NCBI GenBank assembly: GCA_016219425.1
Contig: JACRNB010000008.1
Location: forward strand, 165,248 to 229,247
Length of the DNA stretch: 64,000 nucleotides
Reading direction: 5' to 3'
Source: Betaproteobacteria bacterium
Lineage (GTDB): Bacteria; Pseudomonadota; Gammaproteobacteria; Burkholderiales; Thiobacillaceae
Under the pieces are notes generated by a model that was not told the DNA's origin, ran no database searches, and saw nothing but the letters and a program-made list of their open reading frames with translations. Both the position numbers and the translations under genes were made by a program. Position 1 is the stretch's first letter; every line of letters starts with the position of its first letter. This document shows, piece after piece, positions 8,552 to 18,092 of the stretch.

Positions 8552-11500
8552 CTACCCCCGCGCCAGCCGCGCCACCGTTTCCGGCACCCGTTCGGCGGGG
8601 ATGGGGGCGGAGAGCAGGTAGCCCTGGGCGTAGGTGCAGCCCATGTTTTGCAGCATGTCGTACTGGGCTGCGGTTTCCACCCCTTCCGCCACCACCTCCA
8701 GCCCCAGGCGCTGGCAGATGGTGAGGATGCCTTCCACCAGGGCCAGGTCGCTGGGGTCATGCGTCATGTCGCGCACGAAGGTTTTGTCGATCTTGACGTG
8801 GTCCACCGGCAGGCGTTTGAGGTAGGCCAGGGAGGAATAGCCGGTGCCGAAGTCGTCCAGGGAGAGTTTGAAGCCCGCCGCCCGTACCGAGGCGAGCCAT
8901 TGTCGGGTGCGGTCGGTGTCCGCCAGCACCACGCCTTCGGTGATCTCCAGGATCAGGTCGTCCGGGCTCAGGCCGTGCCGCGCGACGATGGCGGCGATCT
9001 GTTCCGGCGGCAGGCCGTCGGGGATCTGGCGCACGGAGACATTGACCGCCACCCGGATGTCCAGCCCCTGGGCGCGCCATTGCGCCAGTTGGTCACAGGC
9101 GCGGTCCACCACCCACACGCCCAATTCGCGGATCAGACCAATTTCTTCCGCGAGCGGGATGAATACGTCCGGCGGCACCATGCCGCGCTCCGCATGGGGC
9201 CAGCGCAGCAGGGCTTCCAGGCTGGTGGTGCGGGGCTGGGCGCCGAGCCGGGTGATGGGCTGGTAGTGCAGGCGCAGTTCTTCGCGCGCGAAGGCGTGGC
9301 GCAACTCGGTTTCCAGGCTGCGCCGTTCCAGGGCGTGCCGGGTCATGGCCGCTTCGAAGAACTGGAAGTTGTTGCGTCCGGAGTCCTTGGCCCGGTACAT
9401 GGCCAGGTCGGCGTTGCGGAACAGGGTGGAGACGTCGTTGCCGTCGTCCGGGAACACGGTGATGCCGACGCTGGCGCCGATGCGCACCTCGTTGCCTTCC
9501 AGCAGGAAGGGGGCGACCAGGGCTTCGATGATCTTGCCCGCCACCATGGCGGCGTCGTCGCTGTGGTCGATGCCGTCCAGGGTGAGGACGAACTCGTCGC
9601 CGCCCAGCCGCGCTACCGTGTCGCTGATGCGTACACAGCCGCGGATCACGGCGGCGGCCTCTTGCAGCAGTCGGTCGCCCAGGGCGTGGCCCAGGGTGTC
9701 GTTGACCTGTTTGAAGTGGTCCAGGTCGAGGAACAGCACGGCTACCTTGCGTTGGTCCCGCTGCGCCTGTTGCAACGCCAGTTCCAGGCGCTCCATGAGC
9801 AGGCTGCGGTTGGGCAGGCCGGTGAGGACGTCATAGTTGGCGCGGTAGCGCACCTCTTCTTCGGTCAGCTTGCGCCGGGTGATGTCGCTGAACACGGAGA
9901 CGTATTCGATGATCTGTCCATACGGGTCGCGCACGGCGGTGATGCTTTGCCATTCGGGGTAGATCTTGCCGTTCTTGCGCCGGTTCCAGACTTCGCCCTC
10001 CCAGCGTCCCTGGTGTTGCAGGGCGTGCCAGAGGGCGTGGTAGTAGTCGGCGTCGTGGTGGCCGGATTTGAGCAGGCGCGGGGTGTGGCCGATGGCCTCC
10101 GCGGGCGTGTAGCCGGTGATCTCGGTGAAGGCGGGGTTGACGGCCTTGATGATGCCGTCGGCGCCGGTGACCATGATCGCTTCGGTGCTTGCGGCGAAAA
10201 CCGTGGCCGCCTGGCGCAGACGTTCTTCCGATTCCTTCTGTTCGGTGATGTCGGTGAGGGTGCCGATGACGCGGCGGGCCGTGCCGTCGTCTTCCCGCTC
10301 GATGACCTTGCCGCGCGCCAGGAACCAGCGCCAGGCGCCGTTCTTGCAGCGCATGCGGCGTTCGCTGGTGAAGAACTCGTTTTTTCCTTCCAGACAGGCC
10401 ATCAATTCGCCCTGGCACGGGGCCAATTCTTCGGGATGGGTGCGGTCGCACCACTCGCGCAGGGTGTCGCCGATCTCCTCCTCGGCGTAGCCCAGCATGG
10501 TCTTCCAGGCGGGTGAGTAGTACATGCGGCCCGTGCTGACATCCAGATCCCAGACCCCGTGGCCGGCCCCTTCCAGGGCGAATTGCCAGCGCTGTTCGGA
10601 TTCCCGCAGGGCCAGCTCCGCCTGTCGCCGCGCGGTGATGTCCCGCGCGAAGCCGGCGGTGCCCAGCAGCCGGCCTTCCGGGTCGAACACGGCGGTCTTG
10701 AAGGTCTCGATCAGGCGGCGGCCCTGAAGGGTTTCGATGGGTTCTTCCACCAGGATGCTTTTGCATTCCGTCATGACCTCCTGGTCGCCCGCGCGGTAGC
10801 GTTGCGCGATGTCGTCCGGCCAGAGGTCGAGATCGCTCTTGCCGGTCAGCCAGGACTTGTCGGAGACGCCGCAGGCCTGCGCCACCAGGGCGTTGGCGGT
10901 CAGGTAACGGCTCTGGGCATCCTTGAGCCAGACCATCATGGGCAGGTTGTCCAGCAGCGCGCTGAGATAGGCCTCCCGCTCCTTCAGCAGGTCCGAGGCG
11001 CGACGGCGCAGGGTGACATCCCGGTATACCCACAGGTGGCCATGCCGCTTGTCGTTGAGCCGTATGGGGACGTAATCGCGTTTCAGGATGCGCCCGTCGC
11101 CCAGCACCCACTCCTCCTCCAGGACCAGTTCCCTGCGCGTCACCAGTTCGCCTATGCGCGCCAGGAACGGTTCCGGGGCGACGAACAGGTGCGCAATCTT
11201 TTCCATCACGCCGATGCAGTCCGTCCCGAGCAGGGAGGCGGGCGCTCCGGGGAGTCCGAAGAGGTCGCAAAAGCGCTGATTGGCGGCCAGCACCCGCCGC
11301 TCCCCATCCGCCATCAGCACCGCGCTTTGCAGGTTGTCCACCAGGGAGGTGAAGTAGGCGTGGCTTTCCTGATGCAGGGAAATGTCGGAGAAGGTGACCA
11401 CCACATGCGGCGAACCGGAGTCGGCGCTCCTTTCCAGCAGGCGGCTGCTGACCGATAGCCAGATGCGACCGCGAACCGGGTGGCTGACCCCCATGACCAC

Positions 11501-11830
11501 CCCGGTGCGGGGCTGGCCGGTATGCAGCGTGACCATGGACGGGTGGTCCTCTGCGGGATACGGGCTGCCGTCTTCGTGCACGGGACGCCAGGACGGGTCC
11601 ATGGCCATGCGCCCCAGAATCTCGTCCGCAGAGAGGCCGAGGATGCGTTCCGCCGCCGGGTTGCTGGCCGTGATGCATCCCCGTGCGTCCAGCATCACCA
11701 GTCCTTCGGCCATGCTGTCCATCATGGCGCGGGCCAACGTTCCTCCCGCACGCAGGCGGCGATTACGCCGCCAGACGACGAAGAGCGCGCCGACCAGAAT
11801 CAGGCCGGCCAGGAGGAGGAGGAAATGCAT
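8552..11830 (-). CDS. Multi-PAS GGDEF-EAL sensor protein
   Basis: The 1092-residue protein starts with a single TM helix (MHFLLLLAGLILVGALFVVW). About five PAS/PAC domains follow (for example GRMAMDPSWRPVHEDGSPYP, SRYLTANALVAQACGVSDK and AVNPAFTEITGYTPAEAIGH). Then come a GGDEF domain with intact GGDEF (near residue 800) and a C-terminal EAL domain with EALLRW, DDFGTGYSS, KIDKTFV and EGVET. All key EAL residues are present, with ITEG in place of the usual ITES. It is predicted to make and/or degrade cyclic di-GMP according to PAS inputs. The reading frame stays open far upstream, but the TM start at 11830 is the natural beginning. Confidence 0.9.
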   Translation of the reverse strand: MHFLLLLAGLILVGALFVVWRRNRRLRAGGTLARAMMDSMAEGLVMLDARGCITASNPAAERILGLSADEILGRMAMDPSWRPVHEDGSPYPAEDHPSMVTLHTGQPRTGVVMGVSHPVRGRIWLSVSSRLLERSADSGSPHVVVTFSDISLHQESHAYFTSLVDNLQSAVLMADGERRVLAANQRFCDLFGLPGAPASLLGTDCIGVMEKIAHLFVAPEPFLARIGELVTRRELVLEEEWVLGDGRILKRDYVPIRLNDKRHGHLWVYRDVTLRRRASDLLKEREAYLSALLDNLPMMVWLKDAQSRYLTANALVAQACGVSDKSWLTGKSDLDLWPDDIAQRYRAGDQEVMTECKSILVEEPIETLQGRRLIETFKTAVFDPEGRLLGTAGFARDITARRQAELALRESEQRWQFALEGAGHGVWDLDVSTGRMYYSPAWKTMLGYAEEEIGDTLREWCDRTHPEELAPCQGELMACLEGKNEFFTSERRMRCKNGAWRWFLARGKVIEREDDGTARRVIGTLTDITEQKESEERLRQAATVFAASTEAIMVTGADGIIKAVNPAFTEITGYTPAEAIGHTPRLLKSGHHDADYYHALWHALQHQGRWEGEVWNRRKNGKIYPEWQSITAVRDPYGQIIEYVSVFSDITRRKLTEEEVRYRANYDVLTGLPNRSLLMERLELALQQAQRDQRKVAVLFLDLDHFKQVNDTLGHALGDRLLQEAAAVIRGCVRISDTVARLGGDEFVLTLDGIDHSDDAAMVAGKIIEALVAPFLLEGNEVRIGASVGITVFPDDGNDVSTLFRNADLAMYRAKDSGRNNFQFFEAAMTRHALERRSLETELRHAFAREELRLHYQPITRLGAQPRTTSLEALLRWPHAERGMVPPDVFIPLAEEIGLIRELGVWVVDRACDQLAQWRAQGLDIRVAVNVSVRQIPDGLPPEQIAAIVARHGLSPDDLILEITEGVVLADTDRTRQWLASVRAAGFKLSLDDFGTGYSSLAYLKRLPVDHVKIDKTFVRDMTHDPSDLALVEGILTICQRLGLEVVAEGVETAAQYDMLQNMGCTYAQGYLLSAPIPAERVPETVARLARG

Positions 11831-11995
11831 GCATCCGTCCGTCAGGGGAGATAAGGGCTTATCGGCTTGCACACCGGCAACTTGAACCTGGTATAGGCCA
11901 GGAGACCGCATCCCTGCTGGGGTAATGGGTAATAAGGGGGGGTGCGGGGCCATGTAGAATGCCGCACCATTTTTCCGCCGGGGCCTGCGCCCGCC

Positions 11996-13381
11996 ATGAA
12001 AGCCGCCGCCAACCCCCTTCTGCCCTCCGAACGTCGCGCCGCCATCTCCCTTGCCGGCATCTTCGGCCTGCGCATGCTGGGCATGTTCCTGATCCTGCCC
12101 GTGTTCGCCCTCTATGCCGTCACCCTGCCCGGCGGCGACGACCACACCCTGGTGGGATTGGCCCTGGGCATCTACGGCCTGACCCAGGCGCTGCTGATGA
12201 TCCCCTTCGGCATGGCCTCGGATCGCATCGGGCGCAAGCCGGTCATCATCTTCGGCCTGGTCATCTTCGCCCTGGGCAGCTTCCTGGCCGCCTCCGCCGA
12301 TACCCTGATGGGGGTGCTTCTCGGGCGCGCCCTGCAAGGGGCAGGGGCGATCTCCGCCGCCGTCACCGCGCTGCTGGCGGACCTGACGCGGGAAGAGAAG
12401 CGCACCCAGGCCATGGCCATGATCGGCAGCACCATCGGCCTCGCCTTCGCCTTCTCGCTCGCCGCCGGCCCCGCCTTCTATCGCTGGATCGGCGTGCCCG
12501 GCATGTTCGCCATGACCGGCGTGCTGGCACTGGCCGCCATCCTGGTGGTCCGCTACGTCACCCCGGACCCCGGCCCCGCCGCGTTTCACTCCGACGCCGA
12601 GGCCAATCCGGCGCGCTTGCGCGATGTCCTGCGTAACCGCGAACTCCTGCGCCTGAACTGGGGCATCTTCGCCCTGCATGCGGCGCAGATGGCGATGTTT
12701 GTGGTGGTCCCCTTCGCCCTGCGCGACGGCGGGCTGGCGGCGGAACAGCATTGGCAGGTGTATCTGCCGGTGCTGCTGGGCTCGTTCGTGATCCTGATCC
12801 CGGCCATCATTTATGGAGAAAAGCGCGGCGAACTGAAGAAGGTGTTCGTCGCCTCCGTGGCCCTCATGTTCGTCGCCCAGATCGGCCTGGCCTTCTCCAT
12901 GCATCTGTTCTGGGGCGTGGTGGCGGCGCTGTTCGCCTACTTCATCGCCTTCAACATCCTGGAGGCGAGCCTGCCTTCGCTGATCTCCAAGATCGCCCCG
13001 CCCGAGGCCAAAGGCACGGCCATGGGGGTCTACAACACCTCGCAGGCATTCGGGTTATTCTTCGGCGGCCTCGCGGGCGGCTGGCTGGCGCAGCATCAGG
13101 GGTTCGGCGCGGTGTTTGCGTTCTGCGCCCTGCTCATGGGCCTGTGGCTCGTTGTCGCGGCAGGCATGACGCCGCCGCCGCGGGTGAAGACCCAACTCTT
13201 CCACATCGGCCATCTTGATCAACTGGAAGCCCAGGCTTTGGCGACGCGGCTCACTGTGTTCACCGGCGTGGAAAGCGTGACGGTGATGCCCGCCGAAGGC
13301 GCCGTGCTGCTCAAGGTGAGCCAGACCGGCTGGGACGAGGAAGGCGTGAAACATCTTTTGAACTTGAAAGGGGGCAGTTGA
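11996..13381 (+). CDS. YajR-like MFS transporter
   Basis: The 461-residue inner-membrane protein has 12 predicted helices and the MFS loop motif GMASDRIGRKPVI between helices 2 and 3. A soluble tail at about 395-461 (FHIGHLDQLEAQALATRL and VESVTVMPAEGAVLLKVS) resembles the ferredoxin-like YAM domain of E. coli YajR. The substrate is unknown. The ATG at 11996 is preferred over the GTG at 11942, which would add a non-hydrophobic leader. It is followed directly by ssb, with no intervening base, as in many betaproteobacteria. Confidence 0.88.
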   Translation: MKAAANPLLPSERRAAISLAGIFGLRMLGMFLILPVFALYAVTLPGGDDHTLVGLALGIYGLTQALLMIPFGMASDRIGRKPVIIFGLVIFALGSFLAASADTLMGVLLGRALQGAGAISAAVTALLADLTREEKRTQAMAMIGSTIGLAFAFSLAAGPAFYRWIGVPGMFAMTGVLALAAILVVRYVTPDPGPAAFHSDAEANPARLRDVLRNRELLRLNWGIFALHAAQMAMFVVVPFALRDGGLAAEQHWQVYLPVLLGSFVILIPAIIYGEKRGELKKVFVASVALMFVAQIGLAFSMHLFWGVVAALFAYFIAFNILEASLPSLISKIAPPEAKGTAMGVYNTSQAFGLFFGGLAGGWLAQHQGFGAVFAFCALLMGLWLVVAAGMTPPPRVKTQLFHIGHLDQLEAQALATRLTVFTGVESVTVMPAEGAVLLKVSQTGWDEEGVKHLLNLKGGS

Positions 13382-13849
13382 ATGGCATCCGTGAACAAAG
13401 TAATCCTGATCGGCAACCTGGGGCGCGACCCGGAGATGCGTTACCTGCCCAGCGGCGACGCCGTGGCCAACCTGCGCCTTGCCACCACCGACAACTGGAA
13501 GGACAAGGAAGGCAACAAGCAGGAAACCACCGAGTGGCACAGCGTCGCGTTCTTCGGCAAACAGGCCGAGATCTGCGGCCAGTACCTGAAGAAGGGCAGT
13601 CAGATCTATGTGGAAGGCAGCCTGCGCACACGCAAGTGGCAGGACAAGGAAGGCAACGACCGCTACACCACCGAGATTCGCGGCGACCGCATGCAGATGC
13701 TGGGCGGGCGCGGCGGCGGCGGCGGACAGGGCGCGTCGTATGACGAGGGCGGATTCGACTCCGCGCCGTCGGCCCCGCCCGCATCCGGCGGCAATCGTCC
13801 CGCTCCGGCCCCTGCCGGCGGTGGCTTCGACGACGATATCCCGTTCTAG
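13382..13849 (+). CDS. ssb: Single-stranded DNA-binding protein
   Basis: SSB coats single-stranded DNA during replication, repair and recombination. The 155-residue protein has an N-terminal OB fold ([40 protein letters not shown]), a glycine-rich disordered linker and the protein-interaction tail DDDIPF. Its ATG begins on the base after the preceding stop codon. A strong terminator follows. Confidence 0.97.
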   Translation: MASVNKVILIGNLGRDPEMRYLPSGDAVANLRLATTDNWKDKEGNKQETTEWHSVAFFGKQAEICGQYLKKGSQIYVEGSLRTRKWQDKEGNDRYTTEIRGDRMQMLGGRGGGGGQGASYDEGGFDSAPSAPPASGGNRPAPAPAGGGFDDDIPF

Positions 13850-13866
13850 GAACGAGCTTTCACCAT

Positions 13867-13896
13867 GAAAAACGGCCTCCGCGGAGGCCGTTTTTC
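13867..13896. terminator. Bidirectional terminator between ssb and the DUF11 gene
   Basis: AAAAACGGCCTCC (from 13868) pairs with GGAGGCCGTTTTT, giving a perfect stem with A and T tracts on both sides. It serves ssb on the plus strand and the DUF11 gene on the minus strand. Confidence 0.92.
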
Positions 13897-13921
13897 ATGG
13901 GGGCGCCTGTCCTGAAGCGCA

Positions 13922-15061
13922 TCAATATTGCAGGGTGGCCTCGGTTTCCGACACGGGGCGCTTGAACGGCTCCGCCAGCAGGTCCACCTTGAAGCGCACA
14001 TCGGCGGCCTTGTCGGCCCGCACCGTGATGCGCCACACCGCTTCCTGTTTCGGCTCCAGACTGGCCAGAGGTTTGCTGGCCAGCACGGCGCCGTTGCGCT
14101 GCATCGGGGTGGGGCCGGTTGCGGCGAGGAAGGTCTGACCATCCTCCAGAGTGGCGTGGACGCGCAGTGTGCGCAGGGTTTCGGAGCCCTGGTTCAGCAC
14201 CCGGATCTCGTACACCACGTCCTGCCCCACGGGCACGGGGTCGCGCAGGTCGATGACCTCCAGCAGCACGGCGGGGATGCCGCGTATCCGCGTGGTGCAG
14301 GGGGTTGCCGCCGGCAAGCCGCCCGACGTCTGGGTGGTGAAACTCGCCAGGCCGGCGCGGATGGGGCGGAAGGTGGCGCAGGCGCTCTGCTCCGCGCCGG
14401 GCGCCACGGGGGGCAGGGTCCAGGTCACCCGGTCTGTCGGCGCAGGGGTCGCCGGATCAACCAGTTCCATCCCGGCGGGGACGAGGGTGGTGAGCGCGGC
14501 CCCGGCGGCGGGGGCGTTGCCGGTGTTGGCGATGCGGTGGCAGAGGGTGACGGGACGCGCAACCAAGCCTTCCTCCGGCGCATCGCAGCTCAGGGACAGG
14601 CGCGGGCGCTGCTGCTCTTCCACCCAGAAATTGCTGCACGCCTTGGGCGTGACCACGCGGTAGACGCGGTCGCCGGATTCGACCAGGAATTCGTAGGCCG
14701 GCAAGGGCGCTTCCCCGGCCCAGAGCACTTCATGCAGCAGGGCCGCCTTGCCCTGGATGCGGGTGGACATGGCCGGTAGCCGCGCGCCCACGGGGTAGCT
14801 CACCTCCCGAATCTCGGCGCGGGCCAGGGCCGCCTGGAAGTCCTGGAGCGAACCGAGATAGCCGGACATGCGCAGGATGGCGGCCACATCGGCGCGCAGA
14901 TCTTCCCGCGCCAGCGTCCGGCGCAGGTCGTCCGGGGTGGAAAGGGGCTCGGCAAAGCGGGTGGCGGGGTTGCCCAGGCGGGTGGCGCGATGGGGTTCCG
15001 CCTGGACCACCCCGCACAGGCAGGCCAGCAGCAGCAGGGCGATGAAGCGCAGCCGACGCAT
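13922..15061 (-). CDS. Secreted DUF11-domain protein
   Basis: The 379-residue protein has a signal peptide ([21 protein letters not shown]). The C-terminal half contains two beta-sandwich DUF11-type repeats (LCHRIANTGNAPAAGAALTT and DVVYEIRVLNQGSETLRTLR) like those of large surface and cell-wall proteins. The N-terminal half (residues 25-150) is not recognised. The ATG overlaps the nrdR stop (TGATG), so it is expressed with nrdR. No membrane anchor is visible, suggesting a periplasmic or exported protein. The function is unknown. Confidence 0.75.
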   Translation of the reverse strand: MRRLRFIALLLLACLCGVVQAEPHRATRLGNPATRFAEPLSTPDDLRRTLAREDLRADVAAILRMSGYLGSLQDFQAALARAEIREVSYPVGARLPAMSTRIQGKAALLHEVLWAGEAPLPAYEFLVESGDRVYRVVTPKACSNFWVEEQQRPRLSLSCDAPEEGLVARPVTLCHRIANTGNAPAAGAALTTLVPAGMELVDPATPAPTDRVTWTLPPVAPGAEQSACATFRPIRAGLASFTTQTSGGLPAATPCTTRIRGIPAVLLEVIDLRDPVPVGQDVVYEIRVLNQGSETLRTLRVHATLEDGQTFLAATGPTPMQRNGAVLASKPLASLEPKQEAVWRITVRADKAADVRFKVDLLAEPFKRPVSETEATLQY

Positions 15062-15528
15062 CACGGGGTTTCCTTGTGGGTGTGGCTGACCTCGCGGATC
15101 GCGTCGCGGAAGTCCGCCACGTCCTGGAAGCTGCGGTAGACCGAGGCGAAGCGGATGTAGGCCACCTTGTCGAGCTTGCGCAGGGCCGCCATCACCATTT
15201 CGCCCAGGGTGCGCGCGGGCACTTCCTTCTCGCCCATGGCCAGGAGCTTCTGGCGGATCAGATCCACCGCCTCATCCACCAGTTCGGCGGACACGGGGCG
15301 CTTGTGCAGGGCGCGGCGGAAGCCCTCGCGCAGCTTGGGTTCGGAAAACTCCTCGCGCGTGCCGTTGCTCTTGACGATCTGCGGCAGGCGCACCTCGGCA
15401 GTCTCATAGGTGGTGAAGCGCTTGTCGCAGGCCGCGCAACGGCGGCGGCGGCGGATGCTGACGCCATCCTCCGACAGGCGCGTCTCCACCACCTGGGTGT
15501 CGGAGACGCCGCAGAAGGGGCATTTCAC
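15061..15528 (-). CDS. nrdR: Transcriptional repressor NrdR
   Basis: NrdR senses ATP/dATP and represses ribonucleotide reductase genes by binding NrdR boxes. The zinc ribbon CPFCG...CAACDKRF and the ATP-cone region ([20 protein letters not shown]) are intact in 155 residues. The start is GTG, giving MKCPFCG, the standard N terminus. It overlaps the upstream small gene by four bases (GTGA). It usually follows glyA directly in related bacteria; here two unrelated genes lie between. Confidence 0.96.
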   Translation of the reverse strand: MKCPFCGVSDTQVVETRLSEDGVSIRRRRRCAACDKRFTTYETAEVRLPQIVKSNGTREEFSEPKLREGFRRALHKRPVSAELVDEAVDLIRQKLLAMGEKEVPARTLGEMVMAALRKLDKVAYIRFASVYRSFQDVADFRDAIREVSHTHKETP

Positions 15529-15728
15529 TGCTTGCTATCGGTAGGTGCGGGAACAGAAACGCCAGGCACTGGGGCGGGGCGGAACCCGGAACCACCGGTG
15601 GGCGGAACAGGTTGGCCGATGGCCTGACTGCTGGTGGGTTGGTAGCCTCTGTCGAGGGGTTGATAACCGTCGGTACAGCGCGTCGTAGTTCCCTGCCTGG
15701 GGGTGGGGGGATTCGGTTTTATCGTCAT
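15525..15728 (-). CDS. Small proline-rich protein with YQP motifs
   Basis: The 67-residue proline-rich protein has the repeated motif GYQP ([12 protein letters not shown]) and a low-complexity tail ([16 protein letters not shown]). It has no signal peptide or TM. AAGGAG lies nine bases before the ATG. It follows the DUF6338 gene with four bases between and overlaps the nrdR GTG. Its function is unknown; the close coupling suggests a partner of the DUF6338 membrane protein. Base composition is lower in GC than the flanks, pointing to joint acquisition. Confidence 0.65.
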   Translation of the reverse strand: MTIKPNPPTPRQGTTTRCTDGYQPLDRGYQPTSSQAIGQPVPPTGGSGFRPAPVPGVSVPAPTDSKQ

Positions 15729-15732
15729 CGCA

Positions 15733-16326
15733 TTAATCTCCTTGGGGAAAGTATTCAAAGAACTCGATAGCGCGAATATCCGCTCCGAGAATGATCGCAC
15801 CCCGAGACTGAGGTATCGCCCGTTTGAAAGCGCGATTTGCATCCAGTTCCCAGAGCTCCTCCAAATACAGTTGCTCCGGCGCGGGCCAGGAGGAAGCAAA
15901 CGATCTCTCGTCATACCTGCCACCCACCACTGAGCCGTCATTCAGATGAACGATGATCCATGCGGGTTCGCGCTTGGAGAAAACATAATCCCATGGGCGG
16001 ACGAGAGGATGGATGGCAAATCTGCTCAGCCAAGGGCGTGTGCGCAACCATTTCCAGAAGATGGGCCATAAGGTCGGAAAGATGACAAATATGGTGACTA
16101 TGGCCACAAGAGAAGCGGCGCCGTTCAACTCATTCCTAAGCAGGGGCACGATTACCCAAGCCAGGGCGGAGAAATTCAAGGCGCTGTAGGAGACGATTTC
16201 GACCAACGAGCTATCGAAACCACGCCTCTCACCGGGAACCAGCAGATCCCAAACCTTTAGAGAAACAAAGCCGGGGACGACAAACATCAGGAACAAAGGC
16301 AGTTTTTCTGTTGACCAGATGTCCAT
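15733..16326 (-). CDS. DUF6338 membrane protein
   Basis: The 197-residue protein has about three N-terminal TM helices (LPLFLMFVVPGFVSLKVWDL, a segment near ALNFSALAWVIVPLL, and SLVAIVTIFVIFPTLWPIFW). A cytoplasmic C-terminal domain with an SH3-like feel follows (AWIIVHLNDGSVVGGRYDER and EFFEYFPQ). It fits the DUF6338 family. The G+C of this gene is visibly lower (about 48-58% in blocks I counted) than the surrounding genes, and it interrupts the common glyA-nrdR pair. Both facts suggest horizontal arrival. A defence or stress role is only a guess. Confidence 0.7.
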   Translation of the reverse strand: MDIWSTEKLPLFLMFVVPGFVSLKVWDLLVPGERRGFDSSLVEIVSYSALNFSALAWVIVPLLRNELNGAASLVAIVTIFVIFPTLWPIFWKWLRTRPWLSRFAIHPLVRPWDYVFSKREPAWIIVHLNDGSVVGGRYDERSFASSWPAPEQLYLEELWELDANRAFKRAIPQSRGAIILGADIRAIEFFEYFPQGD

Positions 16327-16352
16327 CGCTCCCCCTTCTCAAAACGGAAAAA

Positions 16353-17600
16353 TTACTTCCCGTACACCGGGAACTTGGCCGTCAGCTTCGCCACTTCGCC
16401 CTGCACGCGCTGGATCACGGCCTCATCGTTGGGGGCGTCGAGCACATCGGCGACCAGATGCGCCAGCTTCTCCGCTTCCAGCTCCTTGAAACCGCGCGTG
16501 GTCATGGCGGGCGAGCCGATGCGGATGCCGCTGGTGACCATGGGCTTCTGCGGGTCGTTGGGGATGGCGTTCTTGTTCACCGTGATGTGGGCGCGGCCCA
16601 GGGCGGCCTCGGCCTCCTTGCCGGTGAGGTTCTTGGCGCGCAGGTCCACCAGGAAGACGTGGCTCTCGGTGCGCCCGGAGACGATGCGCAGGCCGCGCTC
16701 GGTGAGCACCTTGCACATCACCAGGGCGTTGTCGATCACCTGCTCCTGGTAGTGCTTGAACTCCTTGGTGGCCGCCTCCTTGAAGGCAGTGGCCTTGCCG
16801 GCGATGACGTGCATCAGCGGGCCGCCTTGCAGGCCGGGGAAGATGGCGCTGTTGAGGGCCTTTTCGTGCTCGGCCTTCATCAGGATGATGCCGCCGCGCG
16901 GGCCGCGCAGGGTCTTGTGGGTGGTGGAGGTGACCACGTCGGCATGCGGCACCGGGTTGGGGTAGACCCCGGCGGCGATCAGGCCGGCGTAGTGCGCCAT
17001 GTCCACCATGAAGATCGCGCCGATTTCCTTCGCCACCTTGGCGAAACGGGCGAAGTCGATGCGCAGGGCGTAGGCCGATGCGCCGGCGATGATGAGGCGG
17101 GGTTTGTGCTCGCGCGCCTTGGCTTCCATGGCGTCGTAGTCGATCTCTTCCTTGGCGTTGAGGCCGTAGGACACCACGTTGAACCACTTGCCGGACATGT
17201 TGAGCGCCATGCCGTGGGTGAGGTGGCCGCCTTCGGCCAGGCTCATGCCCATGATGGTGTCGCCGGGTTTGCAGAAGGCCATGAGCACGGCCTGGTTGGC
17301 TTGCGAGCCGGAGTTGGGTTGCACGTTGGCGGCTTCGGCGCCGAACAGCTTCTTCAGCCGGTCGATGGCCAGTTGTTCCGCCACATCCACATGCTCGCAG
17401 CCGCCGTAGTAGCGCTTGCCGGGGTAGCCCTCGGCGTACTTGTTGGTGAGCTGGGAACCCTGGGCCTCCATCACCGCATGGCTGACGTAGTTCTCGGAGG
17501 CGATGAGTTCGATATGTTCTTCCTGGCGATGGGCTTCGGCCTGGATGGCGGCCCACAGTTCGGGATCGGTCTGGCTAAGGGTTTGGGAGGCGGAGAACAT
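16353..17600 (-). CDS. glyA: Serine hydroxymethyltransferase
   Basis: GlyA interconverts serine and glycine while charging tetrahydrofolate with a one-carbon unit. The 415-residue protein begins [19 protein letters not shown] and has the glycine-rich [13 protein letters not shown] segment and the PLP-binding lysine in [14 protein letters not shown]. The length and all motifs are normal for a soluble homodimeric/tetrameric PLP enzyme. It lies upstream of the DUF6338 pair on the same strand. Confidence 0.97.
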   Translation of the reverse strand: MFSASQTLSQTDPELWAAIQAEAHRQEEHIELIASENYVSHAVMEAQGSQLTNKYAEGYPGKRYYGGCEHVDVAEQLAIDRLKKLFGAEAANVQPNSGSQANQAVLMAFCKPGDTIMGMSLAEGGHLTHGMALNMSGKWFNVVSYGLNAKEEIDYDAMEAKAREHKPRLIIAGASAYALRIDFARFAKVAKEIGAIFMVDMAHYAGLIAAGVYPNPVPHADVVTSTTHKTLRGPRGGIILMKAEHEKALNSAIFPGLQGGPLMHVIAGKATAFKEAATKEFKHYQEQVIDNALVMCKVLTERGLRIVSGRTESHVFLVDLRAKNLTGKEAEAALGRAHITVNKNAIPNDPQKPMVTSGIRIGSPAMTTRGFKELEAEKLAHLVADVLDAPNDEAVIQRVQGEVAKLTAKFPVYGK

Positions 17601-17670
17601 GGCGTTGCGACCTGAAATGATGAAGAAAGCGCGATTTTAACCGTGCCGGGGGGGTGAATCAGGGGGCGAA

Positions 17671-18021
17671 TCAGGCGCGAAAGATGAAAAACACCGCCCC
17701 TACCAGACACAGCCCCGCCCACAGGTAGTTCCAGGACAGCGGCTCGCGCAGGTAGAGCACGGCGAAGGGGACGAAGACCAGCAGGGTGATGACCTCCTGC
17801 ATGATCTTCAGTTGCGGCAGGGAGAGGGTCTGGAAGCCGATGCGGTTGGCCGGCACCTGCAACATGTACTCGAAGAAGGCCACGCCCCAGCTCACCAGGG
17901 CGGCTATCCACCAGGGCTTGTCGTTCAGGTGTTTGAGGTGGGCGTACCAGGCCACCGTCATGAACAGGTTGGACAGGGCCAGGAGGAAGGCGGTCTGGAG
18001 GATGTGGGTGTTGAAGGGCAT
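17671..18021 (-). CDS. DUF486 (DMT-like) membrane protein
   Basis: The 116-residue protein is almost entirely four TM helices (TAFLLALSNLFMTVAWYAHL, WWIAALVSWGVAFFEYMLQV, ITLLVFVPFAVLYL, YLWAGLCLVGAVFFIF). It matches the small DUF486 family related to drug/metabolite transporters. It stands alone between glyA and the chemoreceptor. The substrate is unknown. Confidence 0.88.
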   Translation of the reverse strand: MPFNTHILQTAFLLALSNLFMTVAWYAHLKHLNDKPWWIAALVSWGVAFFEYMLQVPANRIGFQTLSLPQLKIMQEVITLLVFVPFAVLYLREPLSWNYLWAGLCLVGAVFFIFRA

Positions 18022-18092
18022 GGCGTGCGAAGTGTGCCCTTGAAATCGCGGCGCTCCGTAAAAAAAGTGAACCGGGGGCCGCGTCTTCGGCG

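Noticed and set aside
8552-12904. A continuous minus-strand reading frame of 1450 codons
   Set aside because: The part upstream of 11830 is antisense to the MFS gene and low-complexity; the TM helix and PAS domains begin at 11830.
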